Below, one piece after another: positions 26,646 to 38,901 of a stretch of 64,000 nucleotides of DNA (its first letter is position 1; each line of letters opens with the position of its first letter). Source of the DNA: Corylus avellana (taxonomy: Eukaryota; Streptophyta; Magnoliopsida; Fagales; Betulaceae); NCBI RefSeq assembly GCF_901000735.1, contig NC_081547.1, positions 23,056,046 to 23,120,045 on the forward strand, written 5' to 3'. Below the pieces are notes generated by a model. That model worked only from the letters and a program-made list of their open reading frames with translations. It was not told where the DNA came from and made no database searches. The position numbers and the translations under genes were made by a program.

Positions 26646-27294
26646 TTAGCTAGACCAGTGATATGTTACTGTAGTGTCCCCTGCAAGGTATCTCTTGAGC
26701 CGATCCAGGTCATCGGCTGCATCAAGCATTGTAGGCCGAGTAAATGAGGACTCCTGTGTGCAAAGAATACCCAACTCAATTAACTCTCCAATGGCAACTT
26801 CATTCATTTTCTTTACTCCGGGGGATATATCCCTTAAAGCTGCCACCAAAGAAGGATCTACCACTCTTTCCACCCTTCCATAGAGATGACTCTTCACCCA
26901 TTTGTGCAGGCTTAGCCCACCAACAAACATGTCGTCTGTTGGTCTTTTTCTTGTCATCATCTCAAGCACTAGAATCCCAAAGCTATAAACATCTCCTTTC
27001 GTAGATGGGCTTGATCCAAAACCATACTCTGCGTTAGAAATTTTTTGAAATATCGAAAAATTATAAACATTTTATTTCGAAACAAACCAAGATTCAAGAT
27101 GCAAAGACAATGGAGAAATATTTACCTGGTGCGATGTATCCAATAGATCCACATAACATATTTGCAGTAGAGTTTCCCATTTCGACAGCTCCATCATTTC
27201 CCCCCTCCGGCAGTCATAACGAACTTTGATATCCCAAAATCAGAAACAAGAGCTGTCATGTCATCGTTCAGAAGAACATTGCTTGGCTTCAGAT
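26646..27294 (-). pseudogene. LRR-RLK copy A, piece 3: kinase C-terminal half
   Basis: The last part of the kinase of the broken At2g24130-like receptor. 27294-27126 encodes KPSNVLLNDDMTALVSDFGISKFVMTA and YIAPG, with a one-base insertion in a C run near 27208 relative to copy B. A 97-bp intron (27029-27125) follows, then exon 2 (27028-26646) with EYGFGS, GDVYSFGILVLEM, RPTDDMF and the stop. Exon 2 alone is still open. The homologous intron in copy B is 1,675 bp. Upstream coding sequence resumes at 34072 beyond the solo LTR and LINE. Confidence 0.9.
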
Positions 27295-28358
27295 TGTTGG
27301 AAATAGTTTTGGATGGTGCACAAATTCTTATTGATATAAAATAATTACAATATGAATATTAACAATAAAATAAATAAAATACAAGAGTTGAAGATAGAGT
27401 ATGGAAAGATCTCACAATACTATAGAATCACACATGAGTGTTGTCCTTAAAGGTTGATTCGTGCCTCCCGGAGTGTATAACTCGGTGCAATCGGATCATT
27501 TGACACGCAACCTCCCAGGATTAGACAATAGCGTCTACCTTCGTTAAGGACGCACTTCTAATAACGAAGACTAGTAGAACAACACTTTAATTTGCTTGAA
27601 AAATATGATGGAAAATGAAACAAAAATATTCTCTATATTGCTATTCCATAGAAAGATAATATATTGGAACAAAACTTTTGTATAGACACAAAAGTTAAAA
27701 AACAATAAGAACTATGTTACTCTTTTTTTTTTTGTAAGACACGCCTTGTCTTGGAAAATTGAGAATATATATAGACATAGGAAGTTGGGTTTTGTCTTAA
27801 AGCTCATAACCAAGTGTTAAAGTGGGTAAAACGGTCACAAACAGTTAAAGAAAATTCAATGACTTTAATGATTCATTGTCAAAAAACGTATGGAAAACAA
27901 ATTGACTTTAATGACCAACGGTCATAAGTGTTAAAACTGATTTTTTGCTTTCATAAAAACTCATTATCAAACGGTAAGATGTTTAAGAGATTGAATGCAA
28001 ACGGTCAATAAGAAATTAAAGTCAAAGAAAATAAAGAGTAAATAAAAATGTTTGTAATAAATCTCAGCCGTTCATCTCATCTAAATGTACTCTCATTCAA
28101 CATCTCTCTCTGAGAATTCCTATTTCGAAGAACCTTATGGGGACAATGGAATGGGTAGCCTTTGAGGTGGCGCATTCTATTGTCCGGTAATCCATTTAGG
28201 AGAAATCAGAAATTCTGGAAACGGTGTCTGTTGGGTTGTTTAGAAAGTTTTTCCTTTCGATTGAGTTTTCTCTAGAGGTAACCCTTAGAGGAGAAGGATC
28301 AGTTTTTCCAGCCGTATACGACTGTGAAAGTAAAGTTGTGAGTGCAATTTTCACAAGA

Positions 28359-29816
28359 ATGGTGGACAATATGCCAGATCTAATGGAAAATATTTCATTC
28401 ACGGAGGATGAAGAAGCGGAAATCCTGATCCCCATGGGGGAATTTCAAGATGTGGTGTCATATGGGAAAGCTTGCATTGTGGCAAAATTGGTAGCAAATC
28501 GGATGGTAAGCAAAGAGACTATCCGGAATACCCTTAAGCGGTGGTGGAAACTATATGGAAATATGTCTTTCAAAGTCCTCGGCGATAACTTATTCGTGAT
28601 TGAATTCACAAATATGCGGGACAAGGAGCGAGTTTTGGACGGAAGACCATGGGTGTTCGAAGGAAATCTATTCCTAGTGGAAGATTTCGATGGCACTATC
28701 TCTCCTTCGAAATACACTTTTGAAAAGGCGTCTTTCTGGGTGCGTATGATTGATTTGCCATTGGGTTGTATGGGGCAAGCTATTGGACGTAGGATTGGCG
28801 AAACAGTTGGTGAAGTGGAGATGGTGGATACGGATGCAAACGGGATTGGTTGGGGCGAATTTTTACGTGTAAAAATTCTCCTTGATCTGTCAAAACCTCT
28901 TCCAAGAGGTAGGAAAATCAATATCCAAGGGAAATGCGTCTGGATTACTTTCCAATATGAACATCTCCCAAAACTCTGCTTCACATGTGGGATTATTTGT
29001 CATGGCAAGACGGGATGTCCACGGAAAACCTCTTTGCGAAACCAAGAAAAGCCTCCGTATGGTATGTGGTTACGAGCAGATTCCCCTACACGACGAGGGG
29101 AAAAAACCCACAACAGACCGTCGAAAGTTTCTGCAAAGGAGCCACGACGGGAGAGGGGTATTCAATCGGAGGATGAGGACTTAGCCGACGGGGGGTCTGA
29201 GAAGCAGGGGGGAGACACAGCATCTCCGGCGCAAGGAGGGAATCCTAAGTCTAATTATGGAATGCATGAATTTCCGGATGACCATGATGGAGCTGGCGGA
29301 TATCAAGGAGATCGAGAATATTTGAATAAGGGCAGGAGAAAGTCAAATGAGGATTTTTTGAATGGAAGTGCAACAGTTGGAAGTTTCCTCAATAAAGGGA
29401 GTGATTCTCGCCGTCACTCAGAAGGAAAAAATCATGTGGGAATTGATGATGGCCATAAGTCCTCTTTCCAATTTGGAGCTACTTTGGTTAATTCGCCTAG
29501 TAATGGGCCTCTACCGGAGAACAAGAAGGGGAGATCATCTGTGGGCGAAGGTGGCCCAATTAAAAGCCCAAGAACATCATTCTCAGGACCCATGATTTCG
29601 GATGCGGAACGTACAATGCAGGCCACTCAAGTCGCAAAAAGGAGTTACGGAAAAAAATTGGACAGAAAGGATAACATGGAAGCGAAAGGCTCCGGAGGGA
29701 GAAAAAGAAAATTTTCTCCATCAAGCATCTGGCCCATGGAAAAAAAGGGACGTACGGGGAGACTTATTAAAAACGGATCCAGCTTCAAAAGAACGAAAAA
29801 TGAATGGCAGAGCTGA
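28359..29816 (+). CDS. LINE ORF1: DUF4283 / CCHC zinc-knuckle protein
   Basis: RNA-binding, gag-like protein of a plant L1 element. The frame is open from 28224, but the ATG at 28359 (MVDNMPDLME) matches the usual start of such proteins, giving about 485 residues. The first third (GKACIVAKLVANRMV ... VLDGRPWVFEGNLFLVEDFDG) is the DUF4283 region; a zinc knuckle CFTCGIICHGKTGC follows at about residues 207-220; the C-terminal half is hydrophilic and low complexity. No internal stops. It is followed 54 bp later by ORF2. Confidence 0.88.
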   Translation: MVDNMPDLMENISFTEDEEAEILIPMGEFQDVVSYGKACIVAKLVANRMVSKETIRNTLKRWWKLYGNMSFKVLGDNLFVIEFTNMRDKERVLDGRPWVFEGNLFLVEDFDGTISPSKYTFEKASFWVRMIDLPLGCMGQAIGRRIGETVGEVEMVDTDANGIGWGEFLRVKILLDLSKPLPRGRKINIQGKCVWITFQYEHLPKLCFTCGIICHGKTGCPRKTSLRNQEKPPYGMWLRADSPTRRGEKTHNRPSKVSAKEPRRERGIQSEDEDLADGGSEKQGGDTASPAQGGNPKSNYGMHEFPDDHDGAGGYQGDREYLNKGRRKSNEDFLNGSATVGSFLNKGSDSRRHSEGKNHVGIDDGHKSSFQFGATLVNSPSNGPLPENKKGRSSVGEGGPIKSPRTSFSGPMISDAERTMQATQVAKRSYGKKLDRKDNMEAKGSGGRKRKFSPSSIWPMEKKGRTGRLIKNGSSFKRTKNEWQS

Positions 29817-29870
29817 AACAATAAACGGTTCGGGGATGGCGGCGGCTGCGGTGCAGCCCCGCCGACCGCA

Positions 29871-32800
29871 ATGAAGATTCTAAGCTGGAACTGCCGAGGG
29901 CTTGGGAACCTTCGGACAGTTCGAGAACTTCACCGTTTGGTGATACATAAGAAACCCTCTATGGTCTTCCTAATGGAGACAAAATTACGGACAATTAAAA
30001 TGGAGTTTATTCGGCTCAAGTTGGGTTTTTCCAGCATGTTCGTTGTGGATTGTGTGGGACGAGGTGGGGGGCTAGCCTTACTTTGGGGAGACGAGACTCA
30101 TGTCGAAATCCAAAATTTTAGCCAACGCCATATTAATGGTTTGGTTAAAGTTTCAGAGGGAGAGGAGCCGTGGAAATTTACTGGTTTTTACGGTCATCCG
30201 GAAGTTTCAAAATGACATGAAGCTTGGGCATTATTGAGGCATATAGCTAGCCTAAATCCAATCGCTTGGGTATGTATAGGGGATTTCAATGAGGTGGTGA
30301 TGCAATCAGAAAAATGGGGTGGAAGGGGTCGTCCGAATAGCCAAATGATTGCTTTCAAACGAACAATAGAGCACTGCGAACTCTCAGATTTGGGCTATAA
30401 GGGTCCGAAATTTACATGGACAAATTGTCGGGACGGTATGGATTTCATTAAGGAGCGGTTGGACAGGGGGTTGGCAAATATTGAATGGAGGAATTTATTT
30501 CCTCTAGCAGAGGTGATTATGGATGTGGTTACTGGCTCAGACCACACACCCTTGTTGCTGTGTCTAACTGAGGTGAATGGAGGCAGAAGGGGGCGGTCCC
30601 ATTTCAAATATGAGGAAAAATGGCGACTAGACGAAGGATACAAAGACATTTTGAGAGAGGCTTGGGAACAGCGTCTTGATGAAGGAAATGGTTGGAAGAT
30701 ATTTAAAACAAAAATTGATAGGTGTCAGCATGACTTGTTGAGATGGCAAAAGAACCAACATAGGCCCAGGCAGGAAAATATTCTCCGCTTGCAAAGGAGA
30801 TTTCGTGAATTACAAGGAGGGGAAGAAGAAGGAAATTGGGAGGAATTCCATGCTGTCCAATTAGAATTGCAAGTCTTGCTTGATAAAGAGGATATTAAAT
30901 GGCAGCAACGGGCAAAATCTGAATGGCTCAAGAGTGGAGACCGCAACACCCGCTTCTATCACGCATGTGCCAACCTACGCAAGAAAGCAAACCGCATCTC
31001 AAGTATCACTGCTGCTGAAGGTGTTCACTGCTCGGATCCCGAGGAGGTAAAAATGGCTTTTATAAACTACTTTGTTGGTTTATTCACCACTGATAGTGCA
31101 GGAGATATGGAGCTGTGTTTACAATCTCTGGAACAGCGAGTTTCGGAGGAAATGAATAGTTCCCTGCTGAAGCCTTTTACTGAGGAGGAAATTTGGATTG
31201 CACTCCATTCCATGGCGCCCCCAGAGGCCCCAGGCCCCGATGGTTTCACAGCGGGCTTCTTCCAAGCAAATTGGGATATTATGGGTAATGATATTTGTCG
31301 AGCTATTCTCAGCACACTAAATTCGAGTATTATGCCTCCTTTTCTGAATTTGACAAAATATTGCTCTAATTCCGAAGCTGAAAAACCCTACATGTGTCAC
31401 TGAATATAGACCGATTAGCCTTTGTAATGTCATCTACAAGTTGATTTCCAAAGTACTTGCAAATAGACTTAAAAAAATTCTGTCCTTTATTATATCCCCC
31501 GTTCAAAGTGCTTTTATCCCAGGGAGATTAATCACAGATAACGTGTTGGCAGCATATGAGACTCTCCATACTATGCACACACGTTTACAGGGTAAGAATA
31601 AATTTATGGCGGTGAAACTGGATATGAGCAAGGCATATGATCGGGTGGAGTGGAGATTTTTGGAGGCGGTTATGGCACGTATGGGGTTTGATCCGAGGTG
31701 GATTAAGCTCATCATGATGTGCGTAACTACAGTCCAGTACGCAGTTGTGGTGAATGGTGAGCAATGTGGAAAGATTATTCCGGAAAGGGGCTTAAGACAA
31801 GGAGACCCCATTTCTCCATACTTGTTTCTCTTATGTGCAGAGGCCCTTAGCTCTATGATTGAGAAAGCAAATAGAGAAGGGGTTTTGATGGGGGTCCCAA
31901 CTTCTAAATGGGGTCCCCGGATAAGCCACCTTTTCTTTGCAGATGAGAGTCTTCTTTTTTGTAGGGCTACTATTCCACAATGGGACAACCTGACGAATTT
32001 GTTGAGAATTTACGAATCTGCGTCGGGCCAACGTCTCAATAACAACAAAACGTCTCTCTTTTTTAGTAGAAATACTACATTGGAGGACAAGGAGGCTATT
32101 TTGGCGGTCTCAGGCATACCAGCTAATCAACGCTATGATACATATTTAGGCCTCCCAGCTTTGGTGGGTAAATCAAGGACAACTGCTTTTAAAGGCATAA
32201 TTGATCGAGTGTGGAAGCGATTGCAGGATTGGAAATTGAAATTTTTATCCCAAGCTGGTAAGGAAATCTTACTAAAAGCAGTGATACAAGCCATTCCCAC
32301 TTACTGTATGAGCATTTTCCTTTTACCTAAATCTCTTTGCTCTGATATTAATTCCCAAATGAGAAAATTTTGGTGGGGTCACCAAGAAAGGGAGAATCGG
32401 ATTAACTGGATGCCATGGACAAAGATGGGTCTTTCTAAAGCTAAGGGTGGTATGGGCTTCCGGGATTTCAATTGCTTCAATAGAGCCCTCTTGGCAAAGC
32501 AAAGTTGGCGTTTATGGAATCAGCCAGACAGTTTAGTAGCTCAGATCATGCGAGCAAAGTATTACCCAAATGCTTCTCTGTTGGATGCTAGAGTGGGGCG
32601 AAGACCTTCCTTCGCATGGAGGAGCATTCATAGCTCATGTGCTCTACTAAAAGAGGGATTAATCTGGCGGGTCGGGAATGGCTCCCAAATTCGGATTTGG
32701 AAGGACCGGTGGTTGCCAAATCCAAGCACTTATCGTGTATGCTCTCCTACCCGGGTGTTACATTCGGAAGCTACTGTCAGGGAGCTCATTGATACAGACT

Positions 32801-33990
32801 TGAAATGGTGGAATGTACCCCTTCTGGAACAAATATTTTCGAAGGAGGAAGCTCTTCTAATTCAAACAATTCCTCTCAGTAGTACAAATCAGCCAGATAT
32901 GCTCATATGGAGGGGGACAGCAAATGGGGTTTTTTCAGTGAGGAGTGCTTATTTCTTACAGAAAGAGCTTACTTCCCAGAGCATGGCCGAATGCTCCTCT
33001 AACAGGGGAAATGACATCTGGCGTAAATTATGGGCTTTGCCAATTCCTAATACCGAAAAGAATTTCTTGTGGCGAGCATGTCATGATATCTTACCCACTC
33101 GTGAGAATTTGCACAAGAGAAAAATCATTACAGACCCTGCCTGTCCGCTGTGTGGTTATATGGTGGAAACTGGGTTTCACGTTTTGTGGCACTGTCCAGC
33201 AGCGATGGACTTGTGGGGTATGGGAGGAAAAAAATTTCAAAAGAGCAATTTTACTGGGCCGAGTTTCTTGCAAGTGGTTGAAGGAATGTTTAGCAAGTGT
33301 AGTATTGAAGAAATGGCTCTGTTTGCAGGATTGGCTAGACGTCTTTGGTTGCGACGGAATGAAGTCCTGCACGGAGGACCTTTCTCCCACCCACAAGCAA
33401 TGTTGTTACAAGCTGAACGGGCTGTGGAAGATTTTAAAAAAGCTCAGACGAAGGGGGACGAGGATACTCTGGTCAGGGAACATCAACGGGTGAATGTTTG
33501 GATGGCTCCTAGTCCGGGCTGGTTCAAAGCAAATTGGGACGCTTCTCTGGATACTAAGGCTGGTCGCATGGGCTTGGGTGTTGTTATTCGAGACCAGACT
33601 GGAGGTTTACTAGCAGCTCGGTGTGGGGTCAAGCCGGGGAATCTTCCTCCGGCTGGGGCTGAAGCCATGGCTGCTCTATTGGCTATTCGGCAGTGCAAGG
33701 ATTTGGGACTCACTCATGTTCATCTGGAGGGAGATGCAAAATGTATTATTGATGCTGTCAACTGCGCACTAGCAGATAGAAGTAGCTTGGGACACGTTAT
33801 AGAGGACATCAAGGTGGAGCTTCAGGAGTTGGACCAGTGGCGGATGACTTTTGTGAAAAGAGAGGGGAATAAGGCTGCACATCTCCTTTCTAAATACGCT
33901 GTACGACATGCAGTGGATCAAATTTGGCATGAGCCTCCTGCTTGTATTGAAGAGACTCTTGTGCTGGAGCATATTGCTCTTGGCACGTGA
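29871..33990 (+). pseudogene. LINE ORF2: endonuclease, reverse transcriptase, RNase H
   Basis: Polyprotein for retrotransposition. Domains in order: AP-type endonuclease (MKILSWNCRGLGN, GDFNE, SDHTPLL), reverse transcriptase (VKLDMSKAYDRVEW, GLRQGDPISPYLF), zf-RVT (WRACHDILPTRENL, CPLCG, HVLWHC) and RNase H (NWDASLD, AEAMAAL, LEGDAKCIID). Lesions: in-frame TGA at 30213-30215 (K*HEAW), a one-base frameshift near 31349-31356 just before the NIALIPKL block, and the RT catalytic motif reads FADES rather than FADDS. From the frameshift to 33990 the frame is fully open, so decay is modest. Confidence 0.92.
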
Positions 33991-34071
33991 TATTCTAATG
34001 AAAAGTTGATTTTTCCTCAAAAAAAAAAAAAAAAAAAAAAAATGTTTGTAACACACAATTTCAACACAGAT

Positions 34072-35849
34072 CACAGTGAATGACTCTGACAGGGGAGTGA
34101 TGATGCAGATAGGCCATCCCTTCAGCTATGTCACTGCAAATGTTCACCCTCTGGATGAGACTCAAATCTGAAGAATCCGAACCCGTATACAGACAGCTAT
34201 CCAAGCTCCCATTCGCCATATATGGAAGAACCAGAGCTTTGAAATCAGGTTGACTGCATGCTGTTATAATCCTTATCAGGTTCCTGTGACGGATCCTCTT
34301 CAAGACTTGGCATTCTCTGGTAAAACTCTTTGTTGAGTTTCCAGATTGCACATTTAACACCTTGACTGCAATGGTTGTTCTGTCTGGAAGAACTCCCCTG
34401 TACACACGTCCATGGCTGCCCGACCCAATCAGATTCCGCTCGTCGAATTTTGCCGTCACATCTGATAATTCTTTATGGGTGATTCTTGGGAAATTGTACA
34501 TTAGTTCTGGGGTAGTTTGGTTGGTTACTGGTTCAGTCTTCTGAGGGAGAATCACAACACATATTGTTGATAAGAGTACTGATATGAATACTCCCTAGAC
34601 AAATACAATCAAAAACACACGTGAATCAAGCCAACGTCTCTTTTGACGGCAAATTGGAATGCCAGCAACTCTGCCTAGTACTGTCGTGCAGAGTCGGCGA
34701 TTCTCCAAGAAGGACATATTTGTTACGGAATCGAAGATGCCACCAGTGGGAATCGACCCTTCAAAGTTGTTGAAGGAAAGATTTAGATAGGTGAGCGATT
34801 GAGTTTTACTGAGGCTTACTGGAATCATTCCAGATAAGTTGTTTCGTGAAAGATCAAGCACCTCGAGGTTTCGTAGTTCCCCTGTGGATTCTGGAAGATG
34901 CCCTTCAAGAGAGTTGGCTGAGAGATTTAACATCCTCAGCGCAATGCAGCTGGATATCTGAGGAAAAATAGTTCCATTAAGTTTGTTCGAAGAGAGATCG
35001 ATCTCTTGCACATTTTCCAGCTTGCTAAGCTTGATGCAAAGGCCCTTCAAAATGATTGTGTGAAAGATTTATGAAAATTCTGTTCTCACGCAGACCTGCA
35101 ATCTCTGAAGGGATACGTCCTGTCAATCTATTATATGATAAATCAAGCTTGTATAGCTCTGTGCACTTTGCCAAAGTTGGAGGTATTGTTCCTGAGAGAA
35201 GGTTGTTGTTGAGAAACAGAGAATTTAGTCGAACCAACTTTCCTAAACTTTCTGGGATTTCACCAGAGAATTTGTTGTGTGATAGGTCTAGCAGACCCAG
35301 ATGATGAATCTTGCCTAATGCTGAAGGAATTGCGCCAGGGAAAAAGTTGTGTGATAAGAAAAGCTGGTCCAATCTTGACAAGTTACTCATCTCTGCAGGT
35401 TTGGTTCCGTTTAAAAGATTGGATGCCAAGTTCAGATTTATAAGGTGGGAAAGTTTCCATAAATTTGGAGGAATTGATCCGAAGATATGGTTTTCCCGTA
35501 GGTCAATAACTGATAGGGTGACAGGAAGTTACGGAAATCGGCAATTGTCCCCCGAGGCCCATGCCGGCAAGTTCGAGCTCCTCTAGATGAGTGCAGTTTC
35601 CAAGGGCAGTGAAGAATGGATCAAGATTGGTGTTGCCATCATGACTTTTCATCCAATTATATGATAATTGGAGATAAGTAAGGTTGGGCTGCTTCCTTAC
35701 AAACTCTGAAGGCAGGTCACCAGAAAAATGATTGTCCTCCACATCAAGGTTGTACAATAATGAAGCATTAGTTAAAGACAAAGGAAGTTGTCCAGTAAAT
35801 TGGTTATTATACAGAATGACTCCAAAGAGAAGGACAGTTTCCAATCTTG
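34072..35849 (-). pseudogene. LRR-RLK copy A, piece 2: LRRs, membrane span, kinase N-lobe
   Basis: Reading on minus: LRRs (YNNQFTGQLPLSL, DVEDNHFSGDLPSEF, LSHNFFPGAIPSALG, LDLSRNNLSGMIPVSL), a juxtamembrane stretch, then the kinase start with IGSGSHGRVYRG, IAVKVLN lysine and VIHCDL (non-RD). Disablements relative to copy B: a two-base deletion near 35038, a five-base deletion near 35525-35530, a small frameshift near 35821 (after IGNCPSLW), a stop at 34595-34597 in the membrane span (VFV*GVF), and a deletion of about 30 bp removing the GFRRFR segment. It has one copy of the LRR pair that is triplicated in copy B. Confidence 0.92.
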
Positions 35850-36300
35850 CACTACAAAATGGATTACCGAATGCAGTTGCTAAAGATTAAATTTTTGCTA
35901 CCTTCAGACTTCTCCGGACGCTTATATATAAAATCGCCGTGGAAATTTTTCCATCGTATAGCCATTCACACGTCGGAAAAAATCGACAAAGAAATACATA
36001 ACGTCAGAGGTTTGGTTCCATTTTTCTTAAAATGTACCCGATAGGCCACGTAGACTTTACTGACGTCAGAGTACCCCGACGGAAGTATCACATCGCCGGG
36101 AATTTTTCGACGCATCACACGCCGGGGAAATTGACGCGGCACAACGCCATCGACTAATTATATATATATATTTATATATTGTATATAAATTATAATCGTT
36201 TTATCGATATTTAAATTATAATTATAGGTATTATATATATATATATATACATCGCCGATTTCATCGACGCCAAAACACTCATGACGGGCGGACGCTATGC
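35850..36300. repeat. CACTA left end: TIR and subterminal repeats
   Basis: The terminal CACTACAAAA is followed by repeated motifs such as CGTCGGAAAAAATCGAC, GACGTCAGAG, CGACGGAAG and CGCCGGGAATTTTTCGACG. They alternate orientation, as expected of transposase-binding arrays. The motifs differ from those at the right end, apart from an ACGTCAG core. Confidence 0.65.
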
Positions 36301-38901
36301 TTTCTCCAACTACAAGGCCAAGCAGCGTCCTTATCCACGGCCATGCCCTTTAATTAGCAGGTCTCACAAGCAAGGAAGTTTTTTTTTTTTTTGAATTTTT
36401 TTTTTCTTTCTTTTCCCCCAGCTGGCCAGCTGGAGGCACTTCCTCTCTCTCTGTTCGATCGTCTCTCTCAGTTCTCCCAATATTGCAGCCTTGTATTCCT
36501 CTGTTTTTCTTTCTTTCTTCCGAGCGCCATTGCTGAACTTGGGGAATTTTTTTTTTCTTCTGCCCAAAGTCTTCCTTTATTAAGTTGAGCATTTTTTTCT
36601 CTTCTCCATCGGGTACTCTCTCTCTCGTGTAAGCTATATATATTCACGATTGCACTGTTACAAAAAAACGCCCGCAGCGCATTTTCTGAACCCGCCGCCC
36701 GTCGTCCTCTCTAGCTACCTCCATTTTTAGCTCCTACACGAGCTCCTCGCAGGTATATATATATGTACATGCATCCTTGTACTTATTTATTTGTTTGGTT
36801 TGGATTTGGTGTTTGCATGCTAGGTTGGGTGATGTTTGTGCTAATCTCGTATAATATTTTGAATTTGATATATATATTTACATGAGGATTAATATAATGC
36901 TAGCTTCACTCCATATATATGAATTAATTTCGTTTTTGATATATATATAGCTTACTCTCTCGTTAATTACTAGTACTCCCTGCTATATATATATATATAT
37001 GGCCGTATATATACTCCCTGTCCATAAATTCCGACTATTAATGTTATAAAAGAAAGATGCAAATTAAAGGAAATGAGGTAAACCTATGAGATCAATTCAT
37101 AAGGATAAGGTTTCAGCCTAAATGAACATTGATATCAAGAATTCATAACTTTCCAAATACAGTATTAAAAATTACTTTTAAGGGGGTCTATGAGTAATAT
37201 ACCTCATGAAAATCAATATTCCATGCATTGACGGTGATAGTAATTCTTGTGACAACCTAATTGAGGATCTATCAATTAGTGCCTTTTTTTTGTTGTTGAG
37301 GAAACTATACATCTTAGCTTAAATCAGTGACTTTAGATTTTGATTTGAAAAGATGGACCACAAATAGGACTTAGAAAGAGTTATTAGTTTATGCTCAAAA
37401 GCCAAAGCTCTTGACTTCACGATTGCCATCAATTGCAAGAATATGCCGCGGTTATCTACCTAATTGAAGGAAAAAAAACAACGTACGAAAACTCATGACA
37501 TCTTTTTCCATTGGAGCTCTATCACTACATGGTCAAATGGTTTAATCAACGTATCAACTATATATGCATGAGATATCTTAGTCAAGCATCCATGTGTACT
37601 AGAGCTCACACAACACCAAGGAAGAAAACTGTCCATGTATACATGTATGTATACATGTATGGACTAAATAGATAAATTAGAAGTTAGGAACCAGTCCTAT
37701 CATCTATCAATCATAAACAATAAAATAAATTTTGGTCAGTCAACACCAAATACAAAGCAAGCCTCACAAAATGCAGAAAAAAAGAAAAAGAAAAAGAATT
37801 ACATCCATAATATCAAAGACCACAACTAATAGATTTATCTCATTGCTAAAGGTAATTGAAATAACACTCCAATAGTTTTTCCTGTTTTATTTTTCTTAGA
37901 GATTGTTTCTGCTTTTGATAAGTATTGTAGGATTAATCCTAAAATTATTGAATTCATTTTTTCCTATAAGATTGAACCCACCCCGGATTTATATATTTAA
38001 GATCTCTATATTTTGAGGGTTTCAAAATATAGGCTCCAATTATATAAGGAGAAAAAAATAATAATAACTTTTACCAAGTAGACACAATTTTTTTTTGGGG
38101 GGGGGGGAGTGATTTGAAATTATATATATTAATCAAAGAATAGAATATTATTTTTAAAAAAACTTTTATCATTTAGTAAACATAGGTTGAAAAAAGCAGA
38201 ATAGAGGGTAGAGATTTTACATGGCCAGATACTAATCAAACATTTCAGAATCGAAAAAACATTTTGAGTTATAATTTGTTTAATAATAAAAACCACAAGT
38301 AAATACGCTTCACACAAACAATTATATTCTTATGGAACTAGACATATATAATCTACCTTTGTTTAACCTTAGGAGACTTCAAGTCTTATTGAAACACAAA
38401 GGAAACGGCAGAATGACGACCACTATTAAATAACCTTAAGCTTATTTAATTAGCATTTTCCTATTATTCCAACATTGCTTAATTAAGCTCCTAATTAAAC
38501 GAATGGCGTAACATTTGTATATTGTTTAGGTTTTGCCCTATTAATACGAGCCATGCTATATATATAAATATTGACTTCGTAACCAATCTAGATTTATTTT
38601 ATTTGACTAGGGTCCTCAACATCTACCAAATGCATATATATGAACTTTTGGGAAAAAGTTATAGAACCTGAATGTGTATGAAGAATGCTAATAGCTAAAC
38701 AACATCAAATAATGTAAATTAGATGGTCCCCATTTGGAATAGCTATTAATTCGTTTAAGTTTCATAAATTTTCATGACAAAAACAATTTACCAACAATAA
38801 AAGCATCTAATTAAGTTTGCATGTAAATTCCAGTTAATATGTATTGGTTTATTGAATACTTTTAAGTTGTGTATATTTCTCTGTAATGTCCATAGACAAC
38901 A
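36301..38901. other. CACTA 5' leader / non-coding
   Basis: CT-rich pyrimidine tracts (36400-36620), several short (TA)n runs (36234-36250, 36982-37000) and a G run at 38097-38108. No supported gene. Likely promoter and leader of the transposase genes downstream. Confidence 0.5.

Larger units (their letters stand above)
28058..34037 (+). mobile_element. L1-type LINE, nearly full length, TSD about 14 bp
   Basis: Contains a 5' region, ORF1, ORF2 and a poly-A tail (about 34019-34042). AAAAATGTTTGTAA flanks it at 28044-28057 and 34038-34051; the A run makes the exact length ambiguous. It inserted into the solo LTR 15 bp from its right end. It is related to the truncated LINE at 49893-58188 but clearly a different copy. 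Confidence 0.92.
27295..34066. mobile_element. Solo LTR (about 778 bp) split by a LINE, TSD CAGAT
   Basis: It begins TGTTGGAAATAG (27295) and ends ACAATTTCAACA (34066), giving matching TGTTG/CAACA ends. CAGAT flanks it at 27290-27294 and 34067-34071. LTR sequence proper is 27295-28057 plus 34052-34066; the rest is an inserted LINE. Removing the insert and one CAGAT joins the kinase reading frame as HCDL-KPSN. No internal LTR-element genes, so it is a solo LTR. Confidence 0.9.

Noticed and set aside
36350..36592. ORFs over lysine/phenylalanine-rich tract
   Set aside because: Low-complexity T/A and CT tracts in the CACTA leader; mirror-image ORFs on both strands.
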